From NCBI GenBank assembly GCA_030770545.1, contig CM061105.1:17026001-17090000 (forward strand): a stretch of 64,000 bases of DNA, given 5' to 3'. The translations under genes and the position numbers were made by a program. Source of the stretch: Macropodus opercularis (Eukaryota; Chordata; Actinopteri; Anabantiformes; Osphronemidae). This document shows positions 50,155-60,207 of this stretch, one piece after another. The notes under the pieces are model-generated. The model was given only the letters and a program-made list of their open reading frames with translations. It was not told the origin of the DNA and made no database searches. Positions within the stretch are counted from its first letter, which is position 1, and each line of letters starts with the position of its first letter.

Positions 50155-51970
50155 ACGGCAGCTGGAGGCGGCGCTTTGTGTCCGGACGTCAAAACAACCA
50201 CCACCAGGAGGCGTGGGAGGAAAAACACAAGTTTGATGAAGACGAGCTCCAACTTAAACGGAAAATTAAACCGACGAGAAACGGTGGAGGCTGGGGAGGC
50301 AGCACGACCCCCGACGAGGTTGAGACACCACCCCCACCACCCTCGGCTGTCGAGGAGCGGTGATGCCCTCCTGGTTCGGAGGCGAGGGATCTCTTCAACG
50401 GCGGCGCCACGCCACCATCGGGTTTCTTTCAAATGGTGGAAATCTGGACATTGAGGATCACAAGCCCCCCTCATCACCACTGCCCCCCCAGTTTGGACAG
50501 GTGCCACATCTTCACCTCCCTCATCTGGAGGAACTTCTCTCATTGGTTCAAAAAATAGAAAAAATGACCCTCGACGGCCTGCTTGGTTCTGAGGCGCCTG
50601 TTTCTTGCGTCTCCATGGCTGCAGACTGAAGCGGGGGTGGTGAGAGAGCGAGGACCGGGTGGTGGGCGGCTTCAGGCTCGGGCGAAGCCCACGGGTCAAA
50701 ACAGCAGACTGGACTTTGATCTCTCCATTCATTTTCATTACTGTGGAGGAGGAGGGAGGATCTGTAGCTGACAGGTTGAATGAAGGCATAGCTATAAATA
50801 TAGAGATATTTATATATAAATAGCCGTAGTTGGACTGGAAACGGGCCTCGCCTCTTAGCCGTGTGGTGCATCAGGACCAGATGCCTCTTTGTGAAGCCAG
50901 GGGCTCATCAGAGCTTTTTGAAGGAGGAGCCCGGAGGCCAGACGAGGCGGCTTCATGCTAGGAAGCGGCGGAGGGGCAACGTAGTAACTATGTCAGCTTC
51001 AACAGATATCAACTACGAAGTCTTTTGTGATTTGTTGTAGCCGTTTAGCTCCGCGCCCTCCGGGCCGAGCACACCTGTGTATTAGCTTCCTGCTTGAACC
51101 CCTTCGGCCTCCTGTTGCTGTTATTTCTTTACGTAATGAAGGTGTAACCCTGCTCGCTTACTTAACCTGCATTTACTGTTGGATTTCGTTCATGTTCTGC
51201 CTTTTTACTAGTTTCAAGCAGCTGTCTGCTCCTCTGGGCTGCTCGCTGTCCCAGGTTTGCACCGGTCGGCGGCTCGGCTTTCTTTAGGAACCACCACTGG
51301 ACCGGAGGCGCGGCTGTGCTGTTATCCAACCTGTGGCTTAAAACCAGGCTGAGGAAGTAAACGCCTCCTCTGTGCAGTGACGTCATTTTATTATGGGATG
51401 GTTCCCTCTTAATATTCAGAAAGACGCCAGTGAAGTCGAAGGAAACTCATTTCACTGTCGGGAGAAAAGATGCTCCTGAGATTCTCAGATCCAGAATGAG
51501 GTGCTGTTAGGGTTTAGTGGCTTTGTTGGCTGCTGACCGGTGTCTTGGAGACTCTGCTGTAAATACTGATCTCATGATCACTCACAGAAGCTGAAGGTCA
51601 GCGTTTCGCCTTCAGGACTCTGAGTTGTTCTGTTGGTCGTGGAGGAATCCTCTGGTTTGGGCAGAACCGACCTGACCGGCTGCTTCTCTTGTTAATGTCG
51701 TTCTGCTCTTCGTACCGAGCTGCTTTCAGGTTCCTCTGAGGCTCCTTGCGTTGGCAGGTTGTATTTACCTCGGTGTCCACTTACCAACAGCAGCAGAGGC
51801 CGTTTCAGGTTAAAGGTCATCGCTTAGTAGAAGCTGTTTTTATTTTTCTGGCGCGGGCGTTTTATCAAAGCAGACTTCAACTCACCAGGCTCGTTTCTAT
51901 GTGATCATGCTTCCTGTTGCATTTAGGAAATGTATTTAAAAACAATAAAGATGAAAATGTTATTAAATGT
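50155..51970 (+). other. smg7 3' UTR
   Basis: About 1.8 kb after the stop without another gene. AATAAA at 51,944-51,949 is the likely poly(A) signal; another AATAAA at 52,152-52,157 could extend the UTR. The stretch has stops in all frames and no recognised domain. Confidence 0.6.
51944..51949 (+). terminator. poly(A) signal of smg7
   Basis: Canonical AATAAA about 1.8 kb past the stop codon, followed by a GT-rich stretch. Confidence 0.6.
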
Positions 51971-52506
51971 AAGGATGAATTTGGCCAAAGTGTCTGAAGC
52001 TTCTGAAGCTGAGCTGGGTTCTGGTTCTGGTTCTGGTTCTGGTTGCCTTTAAACGGTCCAGGGTGCGTTTGTGTTCACCTTGTGGCAGTGAACGGTTCAG
52101 CTGGGAGCTTTTTGTGTTCGTCTCTGTTTGAGCTGGTGGAATCAGCCTTTAAATAAACTGTGTTCTCCTTTGGTTCTGTGTCCGTCTGTGCTGGAACAAC
52201 TTCACATGAACAAATGCTCGATAATGATCCATAACTGCTCGGACGGAACCAAGACGTCCACGTGTCGTATCACATATGAACCTAAACGACCTGAAGCAGT
52301 GAGTCTGTCCTGCACCAGTTTCACGCAGGTACGAGTAATGAATGTCACGAATATTCACTGTGCAGTACTAACTGAAGCCAGGACTGTTCTGATGACGTGT
52401 GACGTCCCATCAGATAAAACCCGTCCTGCCTTCAAACGGGCCACAGACAAAACCTCAGACCACGTTCAGCTGCTGCTCAGCGACTCCCGTAGAGAAACAG
52501 TTCAAC

Positions 52507-52585
52507 AGTTTTTGTACGACTCTTTGTCGCCGTGGATACGTGGGTACCACAGTGACTGAGTCAGCGCGACGCCTTAACAAAAACC
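52507..52585 (+). other. TCR delta D segment 1 with both RSSs
   Basis: Left 12-RSS: nonamer AGTTTTTGT (52507-52515), 12-bp spacer, heptamer CGCCGTG (52528-52534). Core D: GATACGTGGGTAC (52535-52547). Right RSS: heptamer CACAGTG (52548-52554), 22-bp spacer, perfect nonamer ACAAAAACC (52577-52585). This asymmetry (12 on the left, about 23 on the right) is that of D delta segments and permits D-D joining. All three frames of the 13-base core are open, and the core shares GATACG with mammalian D delta segments. The left heptamer deviates at two positions but keeps the essential GTG next to the coding end. Confidence 0.82.
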
Positions 52586-52947
52586 AAATGCTGCCGAGAC
52601 AGCAGCAGGCTCTGGTTTGGACCTTCTACCGGAGGAAGCCCTGTTTGAGTGATGACCTTTGACCTTTACGCACACATTTAACCCTTCGTTGAAGGGAACC
52701 TGTGACGGTCTGTGACCCGTCCGGGTGAACCTGGTTCGACCCAGTCTGTGTCGAGTTCTGTGTGCAGAGAGTGTGGTTCTGCTCAGGAACCCAAGCGGAC
52801 GTTAGACGTTTATTGGCTACTGTAGACGCTGAACGCGTTGGTTCCTGAGAAACAGAAACAACAAACCACCAATTAAACGTTTCTCGTTGTCACCCTGAGC
52901 GAAGTGTTTGTGTTGTGGTGCGTCGAGTCTTCCTGCTGCAGATGTGA

Positions 52948-53027
52948 GGTTTTTGTACGAGGCTTTTTCACCGTGCTGGGCTGGTCTCCACACTGACTCA
53001 ACATCCTCGCACAGCTCAACAAAAACC
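52948..53027 (+). other. TCR delta D segment 2 (cassette A)
   Basis: Left 12-RSS: perfect nonamer GGTTTTTGT (52948-52956), 12-bp spacer, heptamer CACCGTG (52969-52975). Core: CTGGGCTGGTCTC (52976-52988), open in all three frames. Right 23-RSS: heptamer CACACTG (52989-52995), exactly 23-bp spacer, perfect nonamer ACAAAAACC (53019-53027). It lies 380 bp upstream of the matching J segment. Confidence 0.9.
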
Positions 53028-53367
53028 TCCGGGCTGCTCCCGACTCCAAGCTCACACCCGGACGCTCCCAGAGCCAACCCGGGCCCCGCGGGTCGGCCTC
53101 GGGGTCCAGGGGAGTCGGTTCCGGCCCAGGCCCGCAGCTCGGTGGACGTCGCCGGGCCTCGCGTCTCTTCCCTGCTGCAGCTGGAGCGGCTCTCATCCAG
53201 CATCTTCTGCCTTCCAGCACCGATCGGCTGCAGCTCGGACCCTCTGGGTTTGTTCCCAGACTCGGACCCGCGGCTCGGACCCCGTGGACGTGGATTTCTA
53301 CGCGTTTGGTTTGTTCTGAGGCCGATTGCTGGCTCTGAGGTTTTTGTATGAGGCCGTAACACTGTGA

Positions 53368-53412
53368 TTGGACGTTTGGAGAAGCCATCAGTCTGACGGT
53401 GCTGCCCAGCGG
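53368..53412 (+). CDS. TCR delta J segment (cassette A)
   Basis: Preceded by a consensus 12-RSS: nonamer GGTTTTTGT (53340-53348), 12-bp spacer, perfect heptamer CACTGTG (53361-53367). The coding part reads WTFGEAISLTVLPS and ends in a GTGAGT donor with one base of the next codon, the phase expected for TCR J-C splicing. The FGXG motif is FGEA, so the second glycine is replaced by alanine in both copies. Confidence 0.9.
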
Positions 53413-54244
53413 TGAGTACAACGTCCGTCATCACCGTCACAGGGTTGAACCTCGATGGATCAACCGCTGGTCCATAGTCTCTAGCTGTTGTTTACTGGAC
53501 GTGAACCTAAAACCCGTTGAACAGTTGAGTGAGTACAACGTCCGTCTGCTGCTGGAATCATGTCGTGTTTAGTAATGAGCTGCTAAAATGAAATCAGCTC
53601 AGAGCTTCAGGTTCCAGCGACTTTAACGCAGATACGAACAAACAAACATGTTTTAGTAAATTCACAGCAGGACCTGAAACGTTGGTTGTTCAGCCTCGTA
53701 AAACAAATCTGGTGATATTTGCTATGACTGAATGTTAGAAGTTACAGGATGTACAACGAGGAAAATGATGACGATGAACGACGACTGCGTCAATAAATGA
53801 AATGCACAGAAATCAGAAACACCTGCTTTTATGAATGAAGGATAGTTTAACATCTAGACTAAATGCTCTTAAACCCACAGTGAGTTGTTTAGTCACTGAC
53901 AGAATAATAACTGAACTGAATCGACAACTAAACTAAACTAAACAACTTCAGTAAAATCAGATATTCAGACAATTTAAACATTTTCAACATATAATAAAAT
54001 ACCATAATATTTCAACTGAATGTGTTTTTGTTGTGTTGTCTGTGTATTGACTGGAGGATCCGTCTGTGTGTGCTGGGTTGGAGTTAAATGCTGTAATGAA
54101 GCTCACGTACAGTTTAGTTTATATCACTAAGAGACTAAATGAGTCCAAAAGAGAAGCAGCTGATTTGACGCCGGTTTATTTCCGTCACTTAATGTTCTAC
54201 GCGGTAAGAAGAGTCTGACGTCTCCTTGGCTTGGTTCTGTGCAG

Positions 54245-54963
54245 ACCCGTCCTCTCTGAAGCCAAACCTCGTGGTTCTGAGTCCGCTGCTGCCTCACAAC
54301 TGGGCGGGCGAGCCAAAGGACCTGCCCCCCGAGGTCTGCCTGGCCACCGACTTCCGTCCGAGAGAAGGTGAAATGGTTCTGAACCTGAGGAACGGGTCGG
54401 TCTCCCTGAACACCAGCAGCGCTGTTCTGTCCACGCTCCAGAAAAGCTACGTCTTCGCTGGGTTCAGCAACAGAACCATTTACTCCTGCGAGCTGAACGA
54501 CTCGGTGTCCAACAACGAACACAGTACGTGATGTGGGAGTTCAGAGTTCCATAGGAAACCCAGCAGAACCATGCTCCGAGTCAGCGGTACCTGTCCAGGT
54601 GCAGCGGGCTCAGACTGAAGGGTTCTGCTGGGACGACGTGTCGCCTCCACTAGTTTCATTTTATTGGAGCCTTTTATGTAAATGATTCCTTTTCACACTG
54701 AATCTCTGTCTCTGACGGACGTGTTCTGTTTTTAACAGTTGACCTCTGCGCCGACATTTATCCAGGTGAGTCACCAAATCCTCCTCATCGGTACCAGACC
54801 AGGTCCAACCCGGGGCCGATCAGCTGGTCTCACTCGTTGTCTCTGTCCTTTAGGAAAAGCCAAGTTCAACTTCTACCTGCTGTTGATGAACGGAGTCCGA
54901 CTTGTGTTCGCTAAGACTCTGGCCTTCAACACTGTCCTGACTATCAGAGCCGTGATGTTCTGA
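54245..54963 (+). CDS. trdc: TCR delta constant region 1 (C delta 1)
   Basis: Membrane-anchored constant region of the TCR delta chain. Exons: 54245-54523 (Ig domain), 54739-54765 (connecting peptide), 54854-54963 (transmembrane and tail); with the one base donated by J it gives 138 residues in frame. The Ig domain has its Cys pair in EVCLATDF and YSCEL. The connecting exon has one Cys (LCADIYP), probably for the interchain bond. The last exon holds the antigen-receptor transmembrane motif with charged Arg and Lys (GVRLVFAKTLAFN) that pairs with CD3. VCLATDF..P and VFAKT favour C delta over C alpha, as does its place before a J alpha cluster. The domain carries N-glycosylation sites (NGS, NTS, NRT). 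Confidence 0.88.
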
Positions 54964-54969
54964 GGCCCG

Positions 54970-56270
54970 CTGGACCCGCACCCAGTCAGCTGATGGATCC
55001 TCGGGTGGCCGTGACCAGACGACCGCAGATACGCAGAGAACGTTAAAAAGCAGCTTCAGTGGTTACAGATGTAGTGGAAAACATTAGTATGTGTTAGTGG
55101 GTTTAGGATCCATTTAGAGCAGAACAGACATTGTTCAGGCCTTGTTTATTTCCAGGGAGTCTGATTGTACAGGACGCTTGCTGGCCTTGGGCGGCGCCGA
55201 CGACGTCAGGCCTGTAGAGCAGAACAATTCTGACCTGGTAACCAAAGCAATTTGGACAAAACAATTTGTGGTAATCACAAATATTTGCATTTGGGCTGAG
55301 GCAGGTTGGGGATTAAAACACGCTCCCTAAGAACCTCTGGGTTCTCTGCCTTAGAGACGACCCGTTTTCTGTGGCCAGGCCTGAAGCTGCGCTAGCAAGC
55401 GTCCTCCCTGCAGGAAGGAGGAGACTCACATCTGCCTTCACACCCTTTCATCTCAGCACTGAGAATAAATCTGCATTTGATTGGCTGAACCTAATGCTGC
55501 CTCGGCTTGAGTTCTTCCGAGTCGGGACGTCTCTGACCACGACAGACTTCCCCCGTTGTTTTATATTTTACTGTTGTTTTAGCTTTGTTTGCATTGTAAC
55601 AACGATACATTTATAAAAACTAGGAAACTGAGCTTTAGTGCTGCAAGTTTGTGTTCTTCTTAGGACATGACCTGTGCAGGACCAGGATTCAAACCCACAA
55701 CCTAACACAGACGTCTGTGTTAAATCTGAACCGCAGAAAACGTCTGTTTCGTCAGCAGTTCATCAGCTCAGACTCCAGTTTCTTTCAGTTTTGTGTGTGT
55801 TGACAGTAAATCAGCTTCACGTCAGACTTTGTTTCACATCTAAATGCTCCAGAACATGAGAGAGTTGAGGCAGCTCACAGGGAACAAACCTCCTGGAGTT
55901 GAGCTTGTGTCGGTGGAAGCTCCGACCGACCCGGTTCTGGATCGGTGCAGCTCGCCACAGCGGGATGCGGCCGATGTCACCAACACCATGTTCAGTCAGG
56001 CTAATTAGTTAGGAACCGAGCAGGAGGAGTCATATAATTAGTACTTGTAGGATGAATATCCGTTAGTACCTGAACATCACGTGACAACTCAGCCTTTAAA
56101 TGACTTTCGCAACACAACACATTTAGTTTGTGTGTAATTTAAATCCTGTTTTGTGGTTTTAATAGTTTAGTGTCTTTAGCTTAGTTCAGTTTACAAGGAC
56201 ACATTTTTATTCATGTTAAGTAAATAATATTTCACCTGTGAACCTTCGTGACCTACTGCTCAGCAGCTGC
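54970..56270. other. spacer between the two delta cassettes
   Basis: About 1.3 kb holding the C delta 1 3' UTR and otherwise nothing recognised. I looked for nonamer-heptamer pairs and found no D segment corresponding to D1 upstream of cassette A. Confidence 0.5.
55464..55469 (+). terminator. possible poly(A) signal of C delta 1
   Basis: AATAAA 500 bases after the stop codon; no earlier canonical signal was noticed. Confidence 0.4.
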
Positions 56271-56288
56271 TTCCTGCTGCAGATGTGA

Positions 56289-56368
56289 GGTTTTTGTACG
56301 AGGCTTTTTCAACGTGCTGGGCTGGTCTCCACACTGACTCAACATCCTCGCACAGCTCAACAAAAACC
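56289..56368 (+). other. TCR delta D segment (cassette B)
   Basis: Nonamer GGTTTTTGT (56289-56297), 12-bp spacer, heptamer CAACGTG (56310-56316), core CTGGGCTGGTCTC (56317-56329, identical to cassette A), heptamer CACACTG (56330-56336), 23-bp spacer, nonamer ACAAAAACC (56360-56368). Confidence 0.88.
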
Positions 56369-56707
56369 TCCGGGCTGCTCCCGACTCCAAGCTCACACCC
56401 GGACGCTCCCAGAGCCAACCCGGGCCCCGCGGGTCGGCCTCGGGGTCCAGGGGAGTCGGTTCCGACCCAGGCCCGCAGCTCGGTGGACGTCGCCGGGCCT
56501 CGCGTCTCTTCCCTGCTGCAGCTGGAGCGGCTCTCATCCAGCATCTTCTGCCTTCCAGCACCGATCGGCTGCAGCTCGGACCCTCTGGGTTCGTTCCCAG
56601 ACTCGGACCCGCGGCTCGGACCCCGTGGACGTGGATTTCTACGCGTTTGGTTTGTTCTGAGGCCGATTGCTGGCTCTGAGGTTTTTGTATGAGGCCGTAA
56701 CACTGTG

Positions 56708-56752
56708 ATTTGACGTTTGGAGAAGCCATCAGTCTGACGGTGCTGCCCAGCG
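56708..56752 (+). CDS. TCR delta J segment (cassette B)
   Basis: 12-RSS with nonamer GGTTTTTGT (56680-56688) and heptamer CACTGTG (56701-56707). Reads LTFGEAISLTVLPS and ends in GTGAGT in the same phase as copy A. Only the first residue (Leu for Trp) differs from the cassette A J. Confidence 0.9.
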
Positions 56753-57267
56753 GTGAGTACAACGTCCGTCATCACCGTCACAGGGTTGAACCTCGATGGG
56801 TCAACCGCTGGTCCATAGTCTCTAGCTGTTGATTTCTGGACGTGAACCTAAAACCTGTGTCGAACAGTAATAACGTAGTAATTATCGTTAAACAGCTTCT
56901 TCATTCGCTGTTGATAATTCGTAGAATTAATAAAACAGATTTAAATGAAACCAAAGGCGTTTAAATATAATTAATATCATTACAAAGTGTTTCATGTGTT
57001 CTGTTCTGTAATGTTCTGACTAATTAGAATAAAGACATGTTAGCGTTAAACTGAGATTATTTAGCTAGAAAATGCAGTTTGACCAAATGTAACGGTGAGA
57101 ACAGAAGCAAAGGTTCAACTGTTACGGATCCTGTTCAGTACAGAACTGATCCAAACAGACCAGCACCAGATGCTTAATTCACAAAATCTGCTCCAACAGA
57201 AACTATGTGAGTGATCAGAACCAGCACCCAAGTCCACTGACCCGTAGTTCTGTGTGTTCTGTTCCAG

Positions 57268-58818
57268 ATTCATTCAAAGCTCCGGTTCTGTTTGTGATGA
57301 GCCCTCTGCGACCTCTGGACTCCTCTGGCTCATCTCCAGGTCCTGACGTTTGTCTGGCCACTGAGTTCCGTCCGAAAGTCGGCGAGATGGTTCTGAGTGT
57401 GACCAACGGAACCAAGGTTCATGTCAAGACCAACAACGCCGTCCTGTCGCCGCTAAGAAAGTCCTACTTTTTTGCTGGATTTGCAGAAACTATCGAGTCG
57501 TGTCGACTGCACAACATCGAGTCTGGAGAGAAAATCCAGTCGGGCCCGTGTACGACTGTAAAACCCACCGACCCGAGTCCTCAGAAACTCGACACAGAAC
57601 CAGGCTGCACAGCCGCAGGTACGGAGGATGCTGACCATAACGTGTTCACTGTATTTAATGTTTACTGTGTTTAATGTTTACTTTGTTTACTGTTCACTGT
57701 GTGTTTACTGTATTTACTGTTTACTGTATTTAATGTTTTCTGTGTTTACTGTTCACTGTGTATTTAATGTTTACTGTTTACTGTGAGTTTACTGTATTTA
57801 ATGTTTTCTGTGTTTACCGTTCACTGTGTGTTAACTGTGTTTACTGTTCACTGTGTGTTTACTGTTTACTGTATTTAATGTTTTCTGTGTTTACTGTTCA
57901 CTGTGTGTTTACTGTTTAGTGTGTTTAATGTTTTCTGTGTTTACTGTTCACTGTTTGTTTACTGTGTTTACCGTTCACTGTGTGTTTACTGTTCACTGTG
58001 TGTTTACTGTTTACTGTATTTAATGTTTTCTGTGTTTAATGTTTTCTGTGTTTACTGTTCACTGTGTATTTAATGTTTACTGTTCACTGTGTGTTTACCG
58101 TTCACTGTGTGTTTACTGTTCACTGTGTGTTTACTGTTTACTGTATTTAATGTTTTCTGTGTTTAATGTTTTCTGTGTTTAATGTTTTCTGTGTTTACTG
58201 TTCACTGTGTATTTAATGTTTACTGTGAGTTTACTGTGTTTACTGTTTACTGTGAGTTTACTGTGTTTACTGTTTACAGTATTTAATGTTTACTGTGTTT
58301 ACCGTTCACTGTGTGTTTACTGTTCACTGTGTGTTTACTGTATTTAATTTTTACTGTGTTTACTGTTCACTGTGTGAAGTTGTTGGTCTGAGTCATGGTG
58401 AAAAACGTTTCTTGTTTCTGATAGTTTGTCAAAGTCATAAATGAAAATATCAAAGTATGAAAGTCATGAAAAGCAGTAGAATGAAACAGCGTTTGAAGGA
58501 GAACGGTTCTGGTTCCGTGTTTGTGGTTTACAGCAGAAACCGTTCAGGCCTAAAGTGACTCATATTTCTGCTGCTGTTTTCAGATGTTGACGTCTGCGCC
58601 GACACTCGTCCAGGTGAGTCAGCGAAGATGTGACCGAGTCCAGTCTGAACAGAACCTGCAGTAACAGCAGGAGTTGTGTCCTGATCCACATGTGATGTTC
58701 TCCCACAGAACGGACCAAGGTCAACTTCTACCTGCTGCTGATGAACGGAGTCAGACTCGTGTTCACCAAAACTCTGGCGTTCAACACCGTCCTGACCATC
58801 AGAGCCGTGATGTTCTGA
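57268..58818 (+). CDS. trdc: TCR delta constant region 2 (C delta 2)
   Basis: Second delta constant gene. Exons: 57268-57618, 58584-58613, 58709-58818; with the base from J they encode 163 residues. The Ig domain (DVCLATEF ... ESCRL), the connecting exon (DVDVCADTRP) and the transmembrane exon (GVRLVFTKTLAFN) parallel C delta 1, but the first exon is 72 bases longer. The extra residues after the Ig domain form a Pro/Thr/Ser-rich hinge-like stretch with two additional cysteines (GPCTT and PGCTA). The first C intron is expanded to 965 bp by a minisatellite. Paralogues of this quality, both with intact frames, splice sites and transmembrane parts, suggest both are used. Confidence 0.88.
57640..58375. 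repeat. TTTACTGT/TTCACTGTGTG minisatellite in C delta 2 intron 1
   Basis: About 735 bp of degenerate TTTACTG, TTTAATG and TTCACTGTGTG units in varying order. CACTGTG, the RSS heptamer in J orientation, occurs at least 14 times. The homologous intron of C delta 1 is only 215 bp and lacks it. Confidence 0.95.
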
Positions 58819-58922
58819 GCTCCTCCACGCTTGGCTCAGTCTGGGTCAGAACCAGAGAAGCAGGTTCTTCTGGGTTTTGTTTTCCTTTTGTAAAGTTTTA
58901 TGTGTTTTGTTCTTTGAGCTGA

Positions 58923-58928
58923 AATAAA
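58923..58928 (+). terminator. poly(A) signal of C delta 2
   Basis: AATAAA 104 bases past the stop, followed by a GT-rich stretch. Confidence 0.75.
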
Positions 58929-58934
58929 GTGATT

Positions 58935-60115
58935 CTGTTTTGTGAAACGTTTCTGTCTCAACTCATCTGAACATGAAAGCGACACACAACCTGCTGCTTT
59001 ACTAACTGCTTTACACTGTGTCTGTGTGTGTGTCTGTGTGTGTGTGTGAGCAGCAGTTTCTTCAGTTGAAACCACATTTCAACAGAAACTGGAAGCAACA
59101 ACAGACAAAGCTGCTGCAGATAAAGATCAGACATTAACAGAGACGCTGCAGGTTTCTAAGAACAGACGCTGCTGACACACAACAACAACACGACAACACG
59201 CAACGACAGCAGCCACCAGGACAGAACCGCTGTTGTGTTGCCTGCCGTGGTTTGGACACGTGTTGCATTCACTGACTCCTGAAGTCAACAGACAAACGCT
59301 GAACAGTTCAGAACAAACATTAACAGCATTTATTTGGTCTCACTAACAAACGTGTGACGTGTTTTCACTCCTCCCTGGTTCTGAGTCGAGATCATCTGCT
59401 CATGTGAGTCTCATCAAACCCTGACGAGCTCCACCTGCTGGTGCTTTGCTGGACCTGCTGCATCCTGGGAGGTCGAAGAGCAGCTGCAGCCAGAACCTCT
59501 GAGCCGACTCCAAACAGAACCTTTGACCTGAGTCTCGTCTCAGAGCGTTTCTAGGCCACAGGTGTCGACTGGTTCCTAAACGGGTCGCGTCAGTCGACTC
59601 CTTCCCGCACAAAACACACATTTACAGAAGAAGCTGAAGAGGAGATGCAGCAGCAGCTCTGGTCCTGGCTCTGACGGGATGAAGGTCCCGCTGGTCCAGA
59701 ACTGATCCAGTCAGGTCCAGTTGTCATCGTTGTCAACCTTCAGAACCACTGAGCAGGACTTTAAACCTCATCACCAACATTTGAGGACGAGATGAACTGA
59801 AGCCAAGTTGATGAGCAACGACACTGCTCATCCTGGGTCTGAGTCGTGGTGCTGGTTCTGCTCATCCTGGTTCTGAGTCGTGGTGCTGGTTCTGCTCATC
59901 CTGGTTCTGAGTCGTGGTGCTGGTTCTGCTCATCCACGGACCCGTCCTGACTTTTTCTCTTCGTGGATCACGGACCTCAGTCGGGTCCCGTGGTTCTGGA
60001 CTGATGACTCATTTCATGGTCAGTTTGAGTGACCTCGTCTTTCTGTCTAATTTAATTTCAGGATAAAAGCAGATCATAACTCAGCAGACGACACTTTGAG
60101 CCGAAGGAGATGCAG
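58935..60115. other. spacer between C delta 2 and the J alpha cluster
   Basis: No gene recognised. It contains a TG-rich stretch (59,020-59,050) and three copies of a 34-bp unit at 59,827-59,928 (CTCATCCTGGTTCTGAGTCG and so on). Confidence 0.6.
59827..59928. repeat. 34-bp tandem repeat, three copies
   Basis: Three nearly identical units beginning CTCATCCTGG and ending GTGCTGGTTCTG. Confidence 0.9.
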
Positions 60116-60144
60116 CAGATTTCGTCCCAGCGTTCGTCACAGTG

Positions 60145-60207
60145 TGAAGAACCAGGGAACCAACAGACTTGACTTCAGCCGTGGAACCACACTGACTGTG
60201 GAACGCG
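60145..60207 (+). CDS. TCR J alpha-like segment 1
   Basis: Nonamer-like AGATTTCGT, 12-bp spacer, heptamer CACAGTG (60138-60144). Reads KNQGTNRLDFSRGTTLTVER with a GTGAGT donor in phase 1. The FGXG motif is FSRG, so its use is uncertain. Confidence 0.7.

Larger units (their letters stand above)
52930..53515 (+). repeat. D-J block, copy A of a duplicated 585-bp segment
   Basis: This stretch, including the D segment, the GC-rich D-J spacer, the J segment and the start of the J-C intron, recurs at 56,271-56,857. By eye I count only about seven to nine differences plus a small end divergence. Homology stops abruptly on both sides. Confidence 0.93.
56271..56857 (+). repeat. D-J block, copy B of the duplicated segment
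   Basis: Near-identical partner of 52,930-53,515. Differences include the D left heptamer (CAACGTG instead of CACCGTG), one base in the first codon of J (TTG instead of TGG) and single changes in the spacer. Confidence 0.93.

Noticed and set aside
50025..50789. 254-codon minus-strand open frame
   Set aside because: It overlaps the smg7 last exon and 3' UTR on the other strand and matches nothing known.
53518..53550. GTGAGTACAACGTCCGTC repeated downstream of the cassette A J, suggesting a second J
   Set aside because: Only the first intron bases are echoed; there is no RSS and no FGXG upstream.
54021..54050. TGTTTTTGT as a nonamer of another D or J
   Set aside because: No heptamer is found 12 or 23 bases away and no J reading frame follows.
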